Shown one piece after another: positions 27,209 through 33,965 of a stretch of 64,000 nucleotides of DNA. The number at the start of each line of letters is the position of its first letter. The stretch's first letter is position 1. The translations under genes and the position numbers were made by a program. Origin of the DNA: Paenibacillus_F chitinolyticus_A (lineage in GTDB: Bacteria > Bacillota > Bacilli > Paenibacillales > NBRC-103111); the NCBI RefSeq assembly GCF_045038035.1, contig NZ_CP173427.1, forward strand, positions 868,001-932,000, written 5' to 3'. A model generated the notes under the pieces. That model was not told the DNA's origin and searched no databases. It was given only the letters and a program-made list of their open reading frames with translations.

Positions 27209-27471
27209 TTGAGTTTGTTTCAAAAAGACTATAACGGTAATACTAATACATCTTCTGGAGCAGATTACATTCGTTTTGACTCCTCAGTAAACACTTTACA
27301 TCTCAAGTTGCTACTGACTCTAATGCTGCAGTTGATGAAACATATAATACCAATCCTGAAATCCAAAAAATTCAAGAAAAGATGCTTAATGCTACCGATA
27401 ATTTTAAAAATGGACTTGTGAATGAATCAATTTCGGATGGTAAAAGTATTCTGGATTTAGACCCACAATAA
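27209..27471 (+). pseudogene. Degraded or frameshifted small ORF of unknown origin
   Basis: The first frame reads MSLFQKDYNGNTNTSSGADYIRFDSS and then becomes implausible (Leu/Lys strings). A frame two bases further, from about 27290, reads protein-like sequence ending TDNFKNGLVNESISDGKSILDLDPQ and stopping at 27471. Together they suggest one gene of about 85 residues with a frameshift near 27285-27300. The DNA is much more AT-rich than pnkp. I do not recognise the protein. It could be an old acquired gene remnant, or two unrelated chance frames. Confidence 0.4.
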
Positions 27472-27559
27472 AAAACAATATGAAAAAAGTCTTTTACCTA
27501 TAGATCGAGTAATCTTGACGGATCTCGTGAAATAAGTATTAGAATGACATCAAAAAAAG

Positions 27560-27632
27560 AAACAGCGGCAGCCATGGACGAGAAAATAAAGTCCTAGACT
27601 GCCGCTGTTTTGTTGAACTAGCGTTCTCCGTT
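27560..27632. repeat. Palindromic dispersed repeat, copy 1 (possible IS-end remnant)
   Basis: AACAGCGGCAG...CTGCCGCTGTTTT forms a hairpin around an AATAAAGTC core. It is followed by GTTGAACTAGCGTTCTCCGTT. The same arrangement with few changes occurs at 60433-60506. A further compact hairpin, GGCTGC-TGCGC-GGCAGCC, follows at about 27642-27659. Confidence 0.7.
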
Positions 27633-27701
27633 TGTTGAACAGGCTGCTGCGCGGCAGCCTCCAAAATTCGATTAAGTTTTTTGAAAAGGTTCGAGACACC
27701 T

Positions 27702-27737
27702 CAAAAAAACAAAAAGCTTCGGCACAAGCCGAAGCCT
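27702..27737 (-). terminator. Strong minus-strand terminator
   Basis: GCTTCGGC-TTGT-GCCGAAGC on the minus strand is followed by TTTTTGTTTTTTT. The nearest minus-strand gene ends at 27952, more than 200 bases upstream of it, so it may serve that gene or a lost one. Confidence 0.75.
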
Positions 27738-27760
27738 TCTGACGGTGATTCTCCGTGTCT

Positions 27761-27907
27761 ATGGCAAAATACGTTCCTCCGAGTGTCAACGCAGGTTATT
27801 TGCCCATGCGGAGAGTATCGGAGGAAGTTCGGAAAACGCAGCGTCTACTCGACATAGACAGACGACCCTACCTCGACATTAGTGAGCCTGACTCCACTTG
27901 TATCTGA
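27761..27907 (+). CDS. Doubtful 48-residue ORF between repeat and coat cluster
   Basis: ATG to TGA without a ribosome binding site. The product has a plausible composition (VNAGYLPMRRVSEEVRKTQ, then LLDIDRRPYLDIS) but no recognised family. It follows directly on a minus-strand terminator hairpin, so it may be the tail of a gene disrupted at this site, not a functional gene. The remaining bases of 27472-27951 hold the repeat, two hairpins and no other gene. Confidence 0.25.
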   Translation: MAKYVPPSVNAGYLPMRRVSEEVRKTQRLLDIDRRPYLDISEPDSTCI

Positions 27908-27951
27908 AAAAGAAGGAGAATCTCTGCCAGCCTATCTGCGCCAAGACCGTT

Positions 27952-28233
27952 TTATTGTTGGTCCGGCAGACGTAATGCGTTTGCTGAAGTTTGCGCTTGA
28001 TCTAAAAATTCCTCTGCTCGGGTCAATTGCTGCCGGGCCGTCTCCAAAGCTTGTGAATTTGTTGCCGCATTAGATTCACTTATCGAGCTTATCGCCTGAT
28101 TTAAAGCCGTTTGCGCCTCGGAAACCGCATTAGATGCATGCTGCTCCAGCGTATTGCCGCTCGAGTTAAGTGCGCCTTCTGCCGGTTTTTTTGCATTTTC
28201 GGTGGCTAGATCAATTTTGTTTTCATTGGGCAA
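27952..28233 (-). CDS. Small Ala/Ser/Gln-rich helical protein, function unknown
   Basis: 93 residues from a TTG at 28233, chosen because AAAGGAGGAGG lies 7 bases upstream. The sequence opens LPNENKIDLATENAKKPAEG and continues as a long amphipathic helix rich in Ala, Ser, Gln and Asn (SNAVSEAQTALNQAISSISES, then QQLTRAEEFLDQAQTSANALRL). No Cys or Trp, no signal peptide, no membrane segment. It is divergent from the coat-protein operon and shares its 190-base upstream region, so a role in sporulation is a reasonable guess but has no direct support. Confidence 0.6.
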   Translation of the reverse strand: MPNENKIDLATENAKKPAEGALNSSGNTLEQHASNAVSEAQTALNQAISSISESNAATNSQALETARQQLTRAEEFLDQAQTSANALRLPDQQ

Positions 28234-28425
28234 AGCGAGTCCTCCTCCTTTGAGCAAAGATTATTAATTTAAACAGAAATAAGTATGCGGTTGACATTTT
28301 GTTTATATTCCTGCGATTGCATGGGAATATCCAGATCCCACATTTCCGGCAATCAATTTTTTAGTATAAGATCCGAGGACGTCGGAAAATCTAATGTTGA
28401 TGAAAAAAGGAGTGATAATTTCTCA

Positions 28426-28668
28426 ATGAATACACCAACACTAGCGCCGCACGAATCGATGGAACTGCATGAAGCGTTAAACTTTAAAACGCTCTGCCTC
28501 GCTAAGTCAAAACTTATGCAAGGCTTAGTCTTTGACCAAGAGCTAAAAGCGTTAATGCAGAAAGACGTAATTCAATCCACACAACAGATCGCCGAGCTGC
28601 AAGCAATCTACGCAAGAGTACCTTTCCAAGCGCCTGTTCCGAATAGCCCGACACCTATAACACATTAA
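28426..28668 (+). CDS. Small spore-coat-associated protein, YraE/YraG-like (copy 1)
   Basis: 80 residues from the ATG at 28426 with AAGGAGTG about 10 bases upstream; the open frame upstream has no ribosome site. The core ESMELHEALNFKTLCLAKSKLMQGLVFDQELKALMQKDVIQS is closely similar to the product of 30232-30432 (MLEVHEMAAFKTVCTTKSKTMQALVTDPEL), so the two are paralogues. In Bacillus subtilis the yra locus combines such short proteins, CotF-like proteins and adhB under sporulation control. First gene of a five-gene run with 3-31-base gaps or overlaps. Tail is Pro-rich. Confidence 0.75.
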   Translation: MNTPTLAPHESMELHEALNFKTLCLAKSKLMQGLVFDQELKALMQKDVIQSTQQIAELQAIYARVPFQAPVPNSPTPITH

Positions 28669-28680
28669 AGGGGAACGCAA

Positions 28681-29067
28681 ATGAATACCGATTATTTAGA
28701 CCCGATTAATTCATTAAATATGCCGGAAATGGCAGATATGACTTTTGCCATGGACTTCCTTCTTCGTGCCAAGGAGGGTGTGCGAAATTTGTCCATCGCC
28801 CTGACGGAAACGGCTTCTCCGGATGTAAGAGCGCTGCTGCGCAATCATCTTAAACAGGGGATTGCAATGCACCAAGAAATCACGGAGCTCATGATTCGAA
28901 AAAAATGGTTCCATCCTTACGAGCTGAACGAACAGTACCAACTCGACCAGCTTTCGGCGAAAAATACGGTGATGATCGGGCAGATGAATTTGTTCCCGGA
29001 TGATACGTCGCGTAAAGGGATGTTTGATCGGACCCCAGATGAACATATTGGAGGACATAAAGCATGA
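28681..29067 (+). CDS. CotF-like spore coat protein, YraF-type (copy 1)
   Basis: 128 residues of the CotF family: DMTFAMDFLLRAKEGVRNLSIALTETASPDVRALLRNHLKQGIAMHQEITELMIRKKWFHPYELNEQYQLD. This four-helix ferritin-like fold, with the Trp-Phe-His-Pro-Tyr end, is shared with the product of 30444-30740. These are mother-cell-made coat proteins. An AAAGGGGA site precedes the ATG. Its TGA overlaps the ATG of the alcohol dehydrogenase gene by 4 bases, so the two are translationally coupled. The C-terminal tail (MNLFPDDTSRKGMFDRTPDEHIGGHKA) is an extension absent from the second copy. Confidence 0.8.
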   Translation: MNTDYLDPINSLNMPEMADMTFAMDFLLRAKEGVRNLSIALTETASPDVRALLRNHLKQGIAMHQEITELMIRKKWFHPYELNEQYQLDQLSAKNTVMIGQMNLFPDDTSRKGMFDRTPDEHIGGHKA

Positions 29068-30200
29068 AGGCGGTAACATATCAAGGGATCAAAAATGTCG
29101 TGGTCAAAGAGGTGCCGGATCCGAAGATTGAGAAACCGGACGATATGATCGTAAAGATCACCAGTACCGCCATTTGCGGTTCCGACCTTCACCTTATTCA
29201 CGGGATGATCCCTAACCTTCAGGAGAACTATGTCATCGGGCATGAACCGATGGGGATCGTAGAAGAGGTAGGCCCAGGCGTGACAAAGGTAAAGAAAGGC
29301 GACCGTGTGATCATTCCGTTCAACATCGCATGCGGAGAATGCTTTTTCTGCAATAATCAGCTGGAAAGCCAATGTGACAAGTCTAACGAACACGGGGATA
29401 TGGGCGCATATTTCGGCTACTCCGGAACGACCGGCGGATACCCTGGCGGGCAAGCCGAGTATTTACGAGTCCCGTTCGCAAATTTTACCCACTTCAAGAT
29501 TCCCGAAAACTGCGAACAACCGGACGAAAAGCTAAGCTTGATCGCCGATGCCATGACGACGGCATTCTGGAGCGTAGATAACGCAGGCGTAAAGAATGGA
29601 GATACGGTCATCGTGCTCGGCTGCGGTCCGGTCGGACTTCTGGCCCAGAAATTCTGCTGGCTAAAAGGAGCAAAGCGGGTCATAGCCGTCGACTATGTCG
29701 ATTACCGCTTACAGCATGCGAAGCGAACGAATAATGTAGAAATCGTAAACTTCGAACAGGATAAGAATATCGGCAACAATCTCAAGGAAATGACCAAAGG
29801 CGGCGCCGATGTCGTGATTGATGCGGTAGGAATGGACGGCAAGATGAGCGATCTCGAATTTCTAGCCAGCGGTTTGAAACTGCAAGGCGGTACCATGAGC
29901 GCATTTATCATTGCGTCTCAGGCTGTCCGCAAAGGCGGGACCATCCAAGTCACTGGGGTATACGGTGGACGCTATAACGGATTCCCGCTCGGCGACATCA
30001 TGCAGCGCAACGTGAATATCCGTTCCGGACAAGCTCCGGTCATTCACTACATGCCGTATATGTACGAGTTGGTTACGTCGGGCAAAGTGGACCCTGGAGA
30101 CATTGTTACGCACGTCATTCCGCTCAGCGAGGCTAAGCGCGGCTATGAAGCGTTTGATACGAAAACGGACGATTGCATCAAAGTCGTCTTAAAGCCTTGA
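29064..30200 (+). CDS. Zinc-dependent alcohol dehydrogenase, AdhB-like
   Basis: 378 residues of the MDR superfamily. Catalytic-zinc residues appear in CGSDLHLIHG and GHEPMGIVEE. A structural-zinc-like Cys cluster is CGECFFCNNQLESQC. The NAD-binding motif is VIVLGCGPVGLLAQ, with AVDYVDYR as the acidic end of the next strand. The enzyme would oxidise an alcohol or hydroxylated aldehyde adduct with NAD; the family is often annotated as glutathione-independent formaldehyde dehydrogenase. Its placement between two pairs of coat genes, as for adhB within the Bacillus yra cluster, implies expression in the sporulating mother cell and perhaps a place in the coat. The start overlaps the previous stop (ATGA). 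Confidence 0.88.
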   Translation: MKAVTYQGIKNVVVKEVPDPKIEKPDDMIVKITSTAICGSDLHLIHGMIPNLQENYVIGHEPMGIVEEVGPGVTKVKKGDRVIIPFNIACGECFFCNNQLESQCDKSNEHGDMGAYFGYSGTTGGYPGGQAEYLRVPFANFTHFKIPENCEQPDEKLSLIADAMTTAFWSVDNAGVKNGDTVIVLGCGPVGLLAQKFCWLKGAKRVIAVDYVDYRLQHAKRTNNVEIVNFEQDKNIGNNLKEMTKGGADVVIDAVGMDGKMSDLEFLASGLKLQGGTMSAFIIASQAVRKGGTIQVTGVYGGRYNGFPLGDIMQRNVNIRSGQAPVIHYMPYMYELVTSGKVDPGDIVTHVIPLSEAKRGYEAFDTKTDDCIKVVLKP

Positions 30201-30231
30201 ATATGAATAGATACATGGGAGGACAATCCGA

Positions 30232-30432
30232 ATGAATTCCAATTACGCTTTGCATGAAATGCTGGAGGTTCATGAAATGGCTGCGTTCAAGACGGTTTGC
30301 ACGACCAAATCCAAAACCATGCAAGCTCTGGTAACCGACCCGGAGCTCATGCAAATTTTGCAGCAAGACGTGCAATTATCACAGCAGCAGCTTCGGGAGC
30401 TCGGTGGAGTGCTGACTAAAGTGACCCTATAG
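30232..30432 (+). CDS. Small spore-coat-associated protein, YraE/YraG-like (copy 2)
   Basis: 66 residues, paralogue of the product of 28426-28668: LHEMLEVHEMAAFKTVCTTKSKTMQALVTDPELMQILQQDVQLSQQQLRELG. GGGAGGA precedes the ATG by about 9 bases. Fourth gene of the coat operon, 31 bases after the dehydrogenase and 11 bases before the second CotF-like gene. No function beyond membership of the yra-type family can be stated. Confidence 0.75.
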   Translation: MNSNYALHEMLEVHEMAAFKTVCTTKSKTMQALVTDPELMQILQQDVQLSQQQLRELGGVLTKVTL

Positions 30433-30443
30433 GAGATAAAAAC

Positions 30444-30740
30444 ATGAACACAATATTAGAACACATGACAGGGCTTCATACGCTGACCGATGACGTGATC
30501 GCAATGGATTTATTGATGAACGCCAAGAGTGGAGTCAGAAACTACGCTATGGCCGTGACCGAATGTGCCACCCCCGAAATCAAGCAAATTTTGATGAAAC
30601 AGCTCGACGAAGCCATAGACTCCCATGAAAAGATAACAATCTACATGATGCAGCGGGGCCTATACCATCCCTACCATATTCCAGAGCAAATTCAGCTCGA
30701 TCTGAAAAACATTGAGACCGCTATGAACATTCCGTCCTGA
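30444..30740 (+). CDS. CotF-like spore coat protein, YraF-type (copy 2)
   Basis: 98 residues, CotF family: LTDDVIAMDLLMNAKSGVRNYAMAVTECATPEIKQILMKQLDEAIDSHEKITIYMMQRGLYHPYHIPEQIQLD. It is colinear with the first copy (28681-29067) but lacks that copy's tail. GAGATAAAA precedes the ATG. It is the last gene of the operon; a terminator follows 20 bases after the stop. The repeated order small protein plus CotF protein on both sides of the dehydrogenase suggests a duplication of the gene pair. Confidence 0.8.
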   Translation: MNTILEHMTGLHTLTDDVIAMDLLMNAKSGVRNYAMAVTECATPEIKQILMKQLDEAIDSHEKITIYMMQRGLYHPYHIPEQIQLDLKNIETAMNIPS

Positions 30741-30760
30741 CACCGTATTTCGTCCCGGCA

Positions 30761-30800
30761 AAACGCGCAAAACCACAAGGGTTTAGGCGCGTTTTTGTTT
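30761..30800 (+). terminator. Terminator of the coat/dehydrogenase operon
   Basis: AAACGCGC and GCGCGTTT form the stem, followed by TTTGTTTTT. Confidence 0.85.
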
Positions 30801-30927
30801 TTAGCCGGAGACTTCAGAGAACAAAATGTTCCCCGTGTCAAGAATTCAACAATAAGGGCGGATACGCTCCGGACTTATTGCGGACATGCCGGAAGGGTTC
30901 CCGCTGCCCTATTTCCATCCCGATATA

Positions 30928-30971
30928 TTTACAGTATCAGGGATATGCATTATGATGAACGTAACGTTACG
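30928..30971 (+). promoter_or_regulatory. Sigma-A promoter with palindromic operator at the transcription start
   Basis: TTTACA (30928-30933), a 17-base spacer and TATGAT (30951-30956) form a good vegetative promoter. A perfect 12-bp palindrome CGTAACGTTACG (30960-30971) sits exactly over the expected start point, a typical position for a repressor. The likely target is the alpha/beta hydrolase at 31088. No regulator gene is adjacent. Confidence 0.6.
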
Positions 30972-31087
30972 AAACATTAAAAATAACCTGTATTACCGGA
31001 GGAGCCTGTCATCAAGGGTTAACTGTGTCTGCGCACGGTTGCCGTTGGTGGCGGGTTCTTTTTCTTATTTCAATAGTCGGAGGCGGG

Positions 31088-31966
31088 ATGCTCATGAATA
31101 CCATTTATCACAGTGACCAAGGGAAAAATATATTGCTCAACAGCTACGAGCATTCCCTATCGCTCCTTCAAACCGAGCCGAAACGGACCTGCGTCCAAAC
31201 GCGCTTTGGTTTAACGCATGTTCTGGAAATGGGCTCGTCCGAGTCGAAGCCCCTAATGATTTTGCAAGGGGGGAACTGTATTAACCCGATGACGCTGGCC
31301 TGGTTTCAACCTTTGTTTGAGGAATACCGAATTATTGCCCCTGATACAATTGGGCACCCGGGCTTAAGCGACGAGACGCGAATATCGGCTCAAGATGACA
31401 GCTTTGCATACTGGATAGCGGATCTATTGCGGCATTTTGATCTTAAAAAATGTGCGTTTATCGGTCCCTCGTACGGGGGCGGAATTATTTTGCGTTTGGC
31501 TGCCTGTATGCCGGAACGGATCGCCTGTGCGGTTCTCGTAAACCCGGCAGGAATAAAAACGGGGCCCAAAATGCCAATGATTCGCAAAGTACTGCTTCCG
31601 CTGCTCGACTTTAAGCTGCTTTCTTCGTCCAGAGCGCTGCGCCGGATAGCCGATGCCTTATCGTTAGGGTCCATGAGTGAAGCGGATATGCGAATACTCG
31701 GGGAGATCTTTCAATATGTCAGGCTTGAACGAAACATGCCTAAGCTCGTGGAGAAAGAAGAGCTAGAGGATTATTCCGCGCCTACCCTGGTTTTGGCGAG
31801 CAAGCGTGATATCTTCTTCCCCGGTGAAGAAGTTGTGCGCCGGGCAAGAGAGGTCGTTCCTAACCTGGCCTCAACCGGCATTTATAATTGCGGGCACTTT
31901 CCGACGACGGAAGAAAAGAAAAAAATGAATGACGATATCCGGCGATTTTTATACCAATTCTATTAA
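31088..31966 (+). CDS. Alpha/beta hydrolase
   Basis: About 292 residues. The ATG at 31088 (or the one at 31094) follows CGGAGG; the upstream open frame is not supported. The hydrolase core shows LMILQGGNCINPMTLAWF (strand 3 and oxyanion loop), the nucleophile elbow FIGPSYGGG with Ser, the acid in LVLASKRDIFFPGEE and the terminal His in YNCGHFPTTEE. These are the catalytic Ser-Asp-His of the fold. The substrate is unknown; such single-domain enzymes hydrolyse esters or lactones, and many are induced by a neighbouring TetR-type repressor. The operator-like palindrome at its promoter fits inducible expression. Confidence 0.8.
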   Translation: MLMNTIYHSDQGKNILLNSYEHSLSLLQTEPKRTCVQTRFGLTHVLEMGSSESKPLMILQGGNCINPMTLAWFQPLFEEYRIIAPDTIGHPGLSDETRISAQDDSFAYWIADLLRHFDLKKCAFIGPSYGGGIILRLAACMPERIACAVLVNPAGIKTGPKMPMIRKVLLPLLDFKLLSSSRALRRIADALSLGSMSEADMRILGEIFQYVRLERNMPKLVEKEELEDYSAPTLVLASKRDIFFPGEEVVRRAREVVPNLASTGIYNCGHFPTTEEKKKMNDDIRRFLYQFY

Positions 31967-32046
31967 GGACGGGTGACCCGGCCATCCGCCGTTTCGTGTA
32001 TATTGGAAGATGTACGTTATCACCCGCACCGAAGGAGTGTCCGCAG

Positions 32047-32604
32047 TTGAAAAACCTTCTCGTGACCGGTTACCGGGCGCATGAGCTGAACATTTTTAAC
32101 GAAAAGCACGAAGGCATCGAGTATATTAAAAAAGCGATCGCGGGCCGGCTTGTCCCGCTCATCGAAGACGGGCTGGAATGGGTCATCACGCCGGGGCAGT
32201 ACGGGGTGGATCTGTGGGCGTGCGAAGTCGTGATCGGACTCAAGAAGGAGTATCCGCAGTTGAAGCTTTCGATTCTGACCGCCTACGCCAACCCGGAAGA
32301 GAAGTGGAAGGAAGACAAGCAGGAGTTTTACCGCGGCATCCTTAAGGATGTGGATTTCTACGGAGCCGTCAGCAAGCAGCCGTATGCCGGCGTGTGGCAG
32401 CTGCAGGCCCGGGACGATCTTCTCCTGCGCAAAACGGACGGCCTTCTTCTTTTTTATGACGAAGAAGCGGGCGAGGGGAGTCCCCGTTTTATGAAAGAGC
32501 GGGCCCTGAAGAAACAGAACGAAGACGGATACGCCGTCATGATCATCACGCCCGAAGAGGTTCAGGACATAGCGGACGAAGAAAACCGGGCGGATTTTTA
32601 CTGA
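32047..32604 (+). CDS. ypsA: YpsA-like protein (DUF1273, SLOG superfamily)
   Basis: 185 residues from a TTG at 32047 with GAAGGAG 9 bases upstream. The start LKNLLVTGYRAHELNIFNEKHEGI and the pattern LEWVITPGQYGVDLWACEVVIGLKKEYPQLKLSILTAY match the YpsA family, a Rossmann-like fold related to DprA and other nucleotide or ADP-ribose-binding SLOG proteins. The glycine-rich loop GQYGVDLWA is the conserved ligand site. In Bacillus YpsA has been tied to cell division and oxidative-stress phenotypes. It stands alone here, not beside gpsB. Confidence 0.82.
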   Translation: MKNLLVTGYRAHELNIFNEKHEGIEYIKKAIAGRLVPLIEDGLEWVITPGQYGVDLWACEVVIGLKKEYPQLKLSILTAYANPEEKWKEDKQEFYRGILKDVDFYGAVSKQPYAGVWQLQARDDLLLRKTDGLLLFYDEEAGEGSPRFMKERALKKQNEDGYAVMIITPEEVQDIADEENRADFY

Positions 32605-32715
32605 CGCCGGTCCCGTCATGCCGGCCTTCCCGGCTCTAACCTTGCGGAATCCGCGTTTATCCCTTGCGAGCAGCCGTTTCGGTTCATTCCCGCCGCATTT
32701 TTTCCTCCGCCCTAT

Positions 32716-32780
32716 ATGACATTTATCATGTGCCCTCATGACGTTTATGACTACTGCGCGAAAGCGGTTCTCCTTATAAT
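32716..32780 (+). promoter_or_regulatory. Promoter of des with candidate DesR-P binding repeats
   Basis: Two direct repeats, ATGACATTTATCATG (32716) and ATGACGTTTATGACT (32738), are 22 bp apart, two helical turns. Each also contains an ATGA/TCAT inverted element. They end just upstream of a -10 TATAAT (32775-32780) that lacks a good -35, as expected for activator-dependent transcription. The downstream genes are des-desK-desR. Confidence 0.65.
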
Positions 32781-32844
32781 AGGGGTAGAATAGCGCGCTG
32801 ACGCCAGGGATTTAACCCCGCGTCAGAACGAGGAGGACACACGA

Positions 32845-33900
32845 ATGTCTCAGTCGAAAGTTATGAATTTGAAAAAAGATGTCGCCCCCTATGAAAAAAC
32901 CGATACAAAATCCAGTATCCGGCAGGTTTTCAACACGATTGTGCCTCTCCTCCTGCTGTGGTATGCGGCTTACGCAAGTCTTGCCGTCTCCTACTGGCTC
33001 ACGCTTCCTCTGGCTTTACTCACAGCCGGGTTTGTCATCCGGACGTTCATCATATTTCACGACTGCTGTCATCAGTCTTTCTTTAAAAGCCGCCGGGCGA
33101 ACGATATCCTCGGCACCATTACCGGCGTTCTCACGCTGTGTCCGTACGAGCAGTGGAAGTACAGCCACTCCGTGCATCACGCCACCAGCAGCAATCTCGA
33201 CAAGCGCGGCACCGGAGACATGTGGGTGCTGACTGTGGAAGAGTACGCCGCGTCTCCCTGGTTCCGCAAGGTCGCTTACCGCATCTACCGCAATCCGCTG
33301 GTCATGTTCGGCCTCGGGCCGATTGCCGTCTTCCTGATCCAGTACCGTTTCAACCGGAAGAAAGCGAAGCGCAAGGAACGCATCAATACGTATGTAATCA
33401 ACATTTCCATCGTGCTGCTGTACGCGCTGATGTGCTGGCTGATCGGCTGGCAGGCATTCGTGCTCGTGCAGGCGCCGGTCTTCTTCGTCTCGGGACTGCT
33501 GGGCATCTGGCTCTTCTATGTGCAGCACCAGTTCGAAGATTCCTACTTTGAGAAGGAAGACGAGTGGAGCTACGTGAAAGCGGCCGTTGACGGCAGCTCT
33601 TACTACCAGCTTCCGAAAGTTTTGCAGTGGATCACAGGCAACATCGGCTACCATCATGTTCACCATCTGAGCCCGAGAGTGCCGAACTATAACCTGGAAA
33701 AAGCGCACAATTCCACGCTCCCTCTGCAAAAAGCGACGACCATTACGCTTCGCACGAGCCTGCAGTCTCTCCGATTCCGTCTGTGGGACGAAAAAGGCAA
33801 GACGTTTGTAAGCTTTAAAGATGTCAAACATGTGCTCCGCAGGCCGGGAGCCGCAAGCGATGTCCTGAAAAATCCGAAACCGGGTTTCCAGGGCGAATAG
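32845..33900 (+). CDS. des: Acyl-lipid fatty-acid desaturase Des
   Basis: 351 residues, with several membrane helices and the three histidine boxes of membrane desaturases: HDCCHQ (about 72), HSVHH (about 110) and HHVHH (about 271). The Bacillus enzyme is a delta-5 desaturase acting on phospholipid acyl chains and is induced by cold to restore fluidity. GAGGAGGAC lies before the ATG. The gene is followed by desK after 65 bases and desR, so the enzyme and its two-component controller form one unit. The upstream region holds candidate DesR repeats. Confidence 0.9.
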   Translation: MSQSKVMNLKKDVAPYEKTDTKSSIRQVFNTIVPLLLLWYAAYASLAVSYWLTLPLALLTAGFVIRTFIIFHDCCHQSFFKSRRANDILGTITGVLTLCPYEQWKYSHSVHHATSSNLDKRGTGDMWVLTVEEYAASPWFRKVAYRIYRNPLVMFGLGPIAVFLIQYRFNRKKAKRKERINTYVINISIVLLYALMCWLIGWQAFVLVQAPVFFVSGLLGIWLFYVQHQFEDSYFEKEDEWSYVKAAVDGSSYYQLPKVLQWITGNIGYHHVHHLSPRVPNYNLEKAHNSTLPLQKATTITLRTSLQSLRFRLWDEKGKTFVSFKDVKHVLRRPGAASDVLKNPKPGFQGE

Positions 33901-33965
33901 TCCCAAACTTAACGGTTTATGCTAAAATGGATGTAAAACGGCGCCGCGGAAAAGGTGAAGAGACC

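Noticed and set aside
28278..28425. Sporulation (sigma-K type) promoter of the coat operon
   Set aside because: I looked for AC and CATA-N3-TA spacing and found only weak partial matches, so no promoter is claimed.
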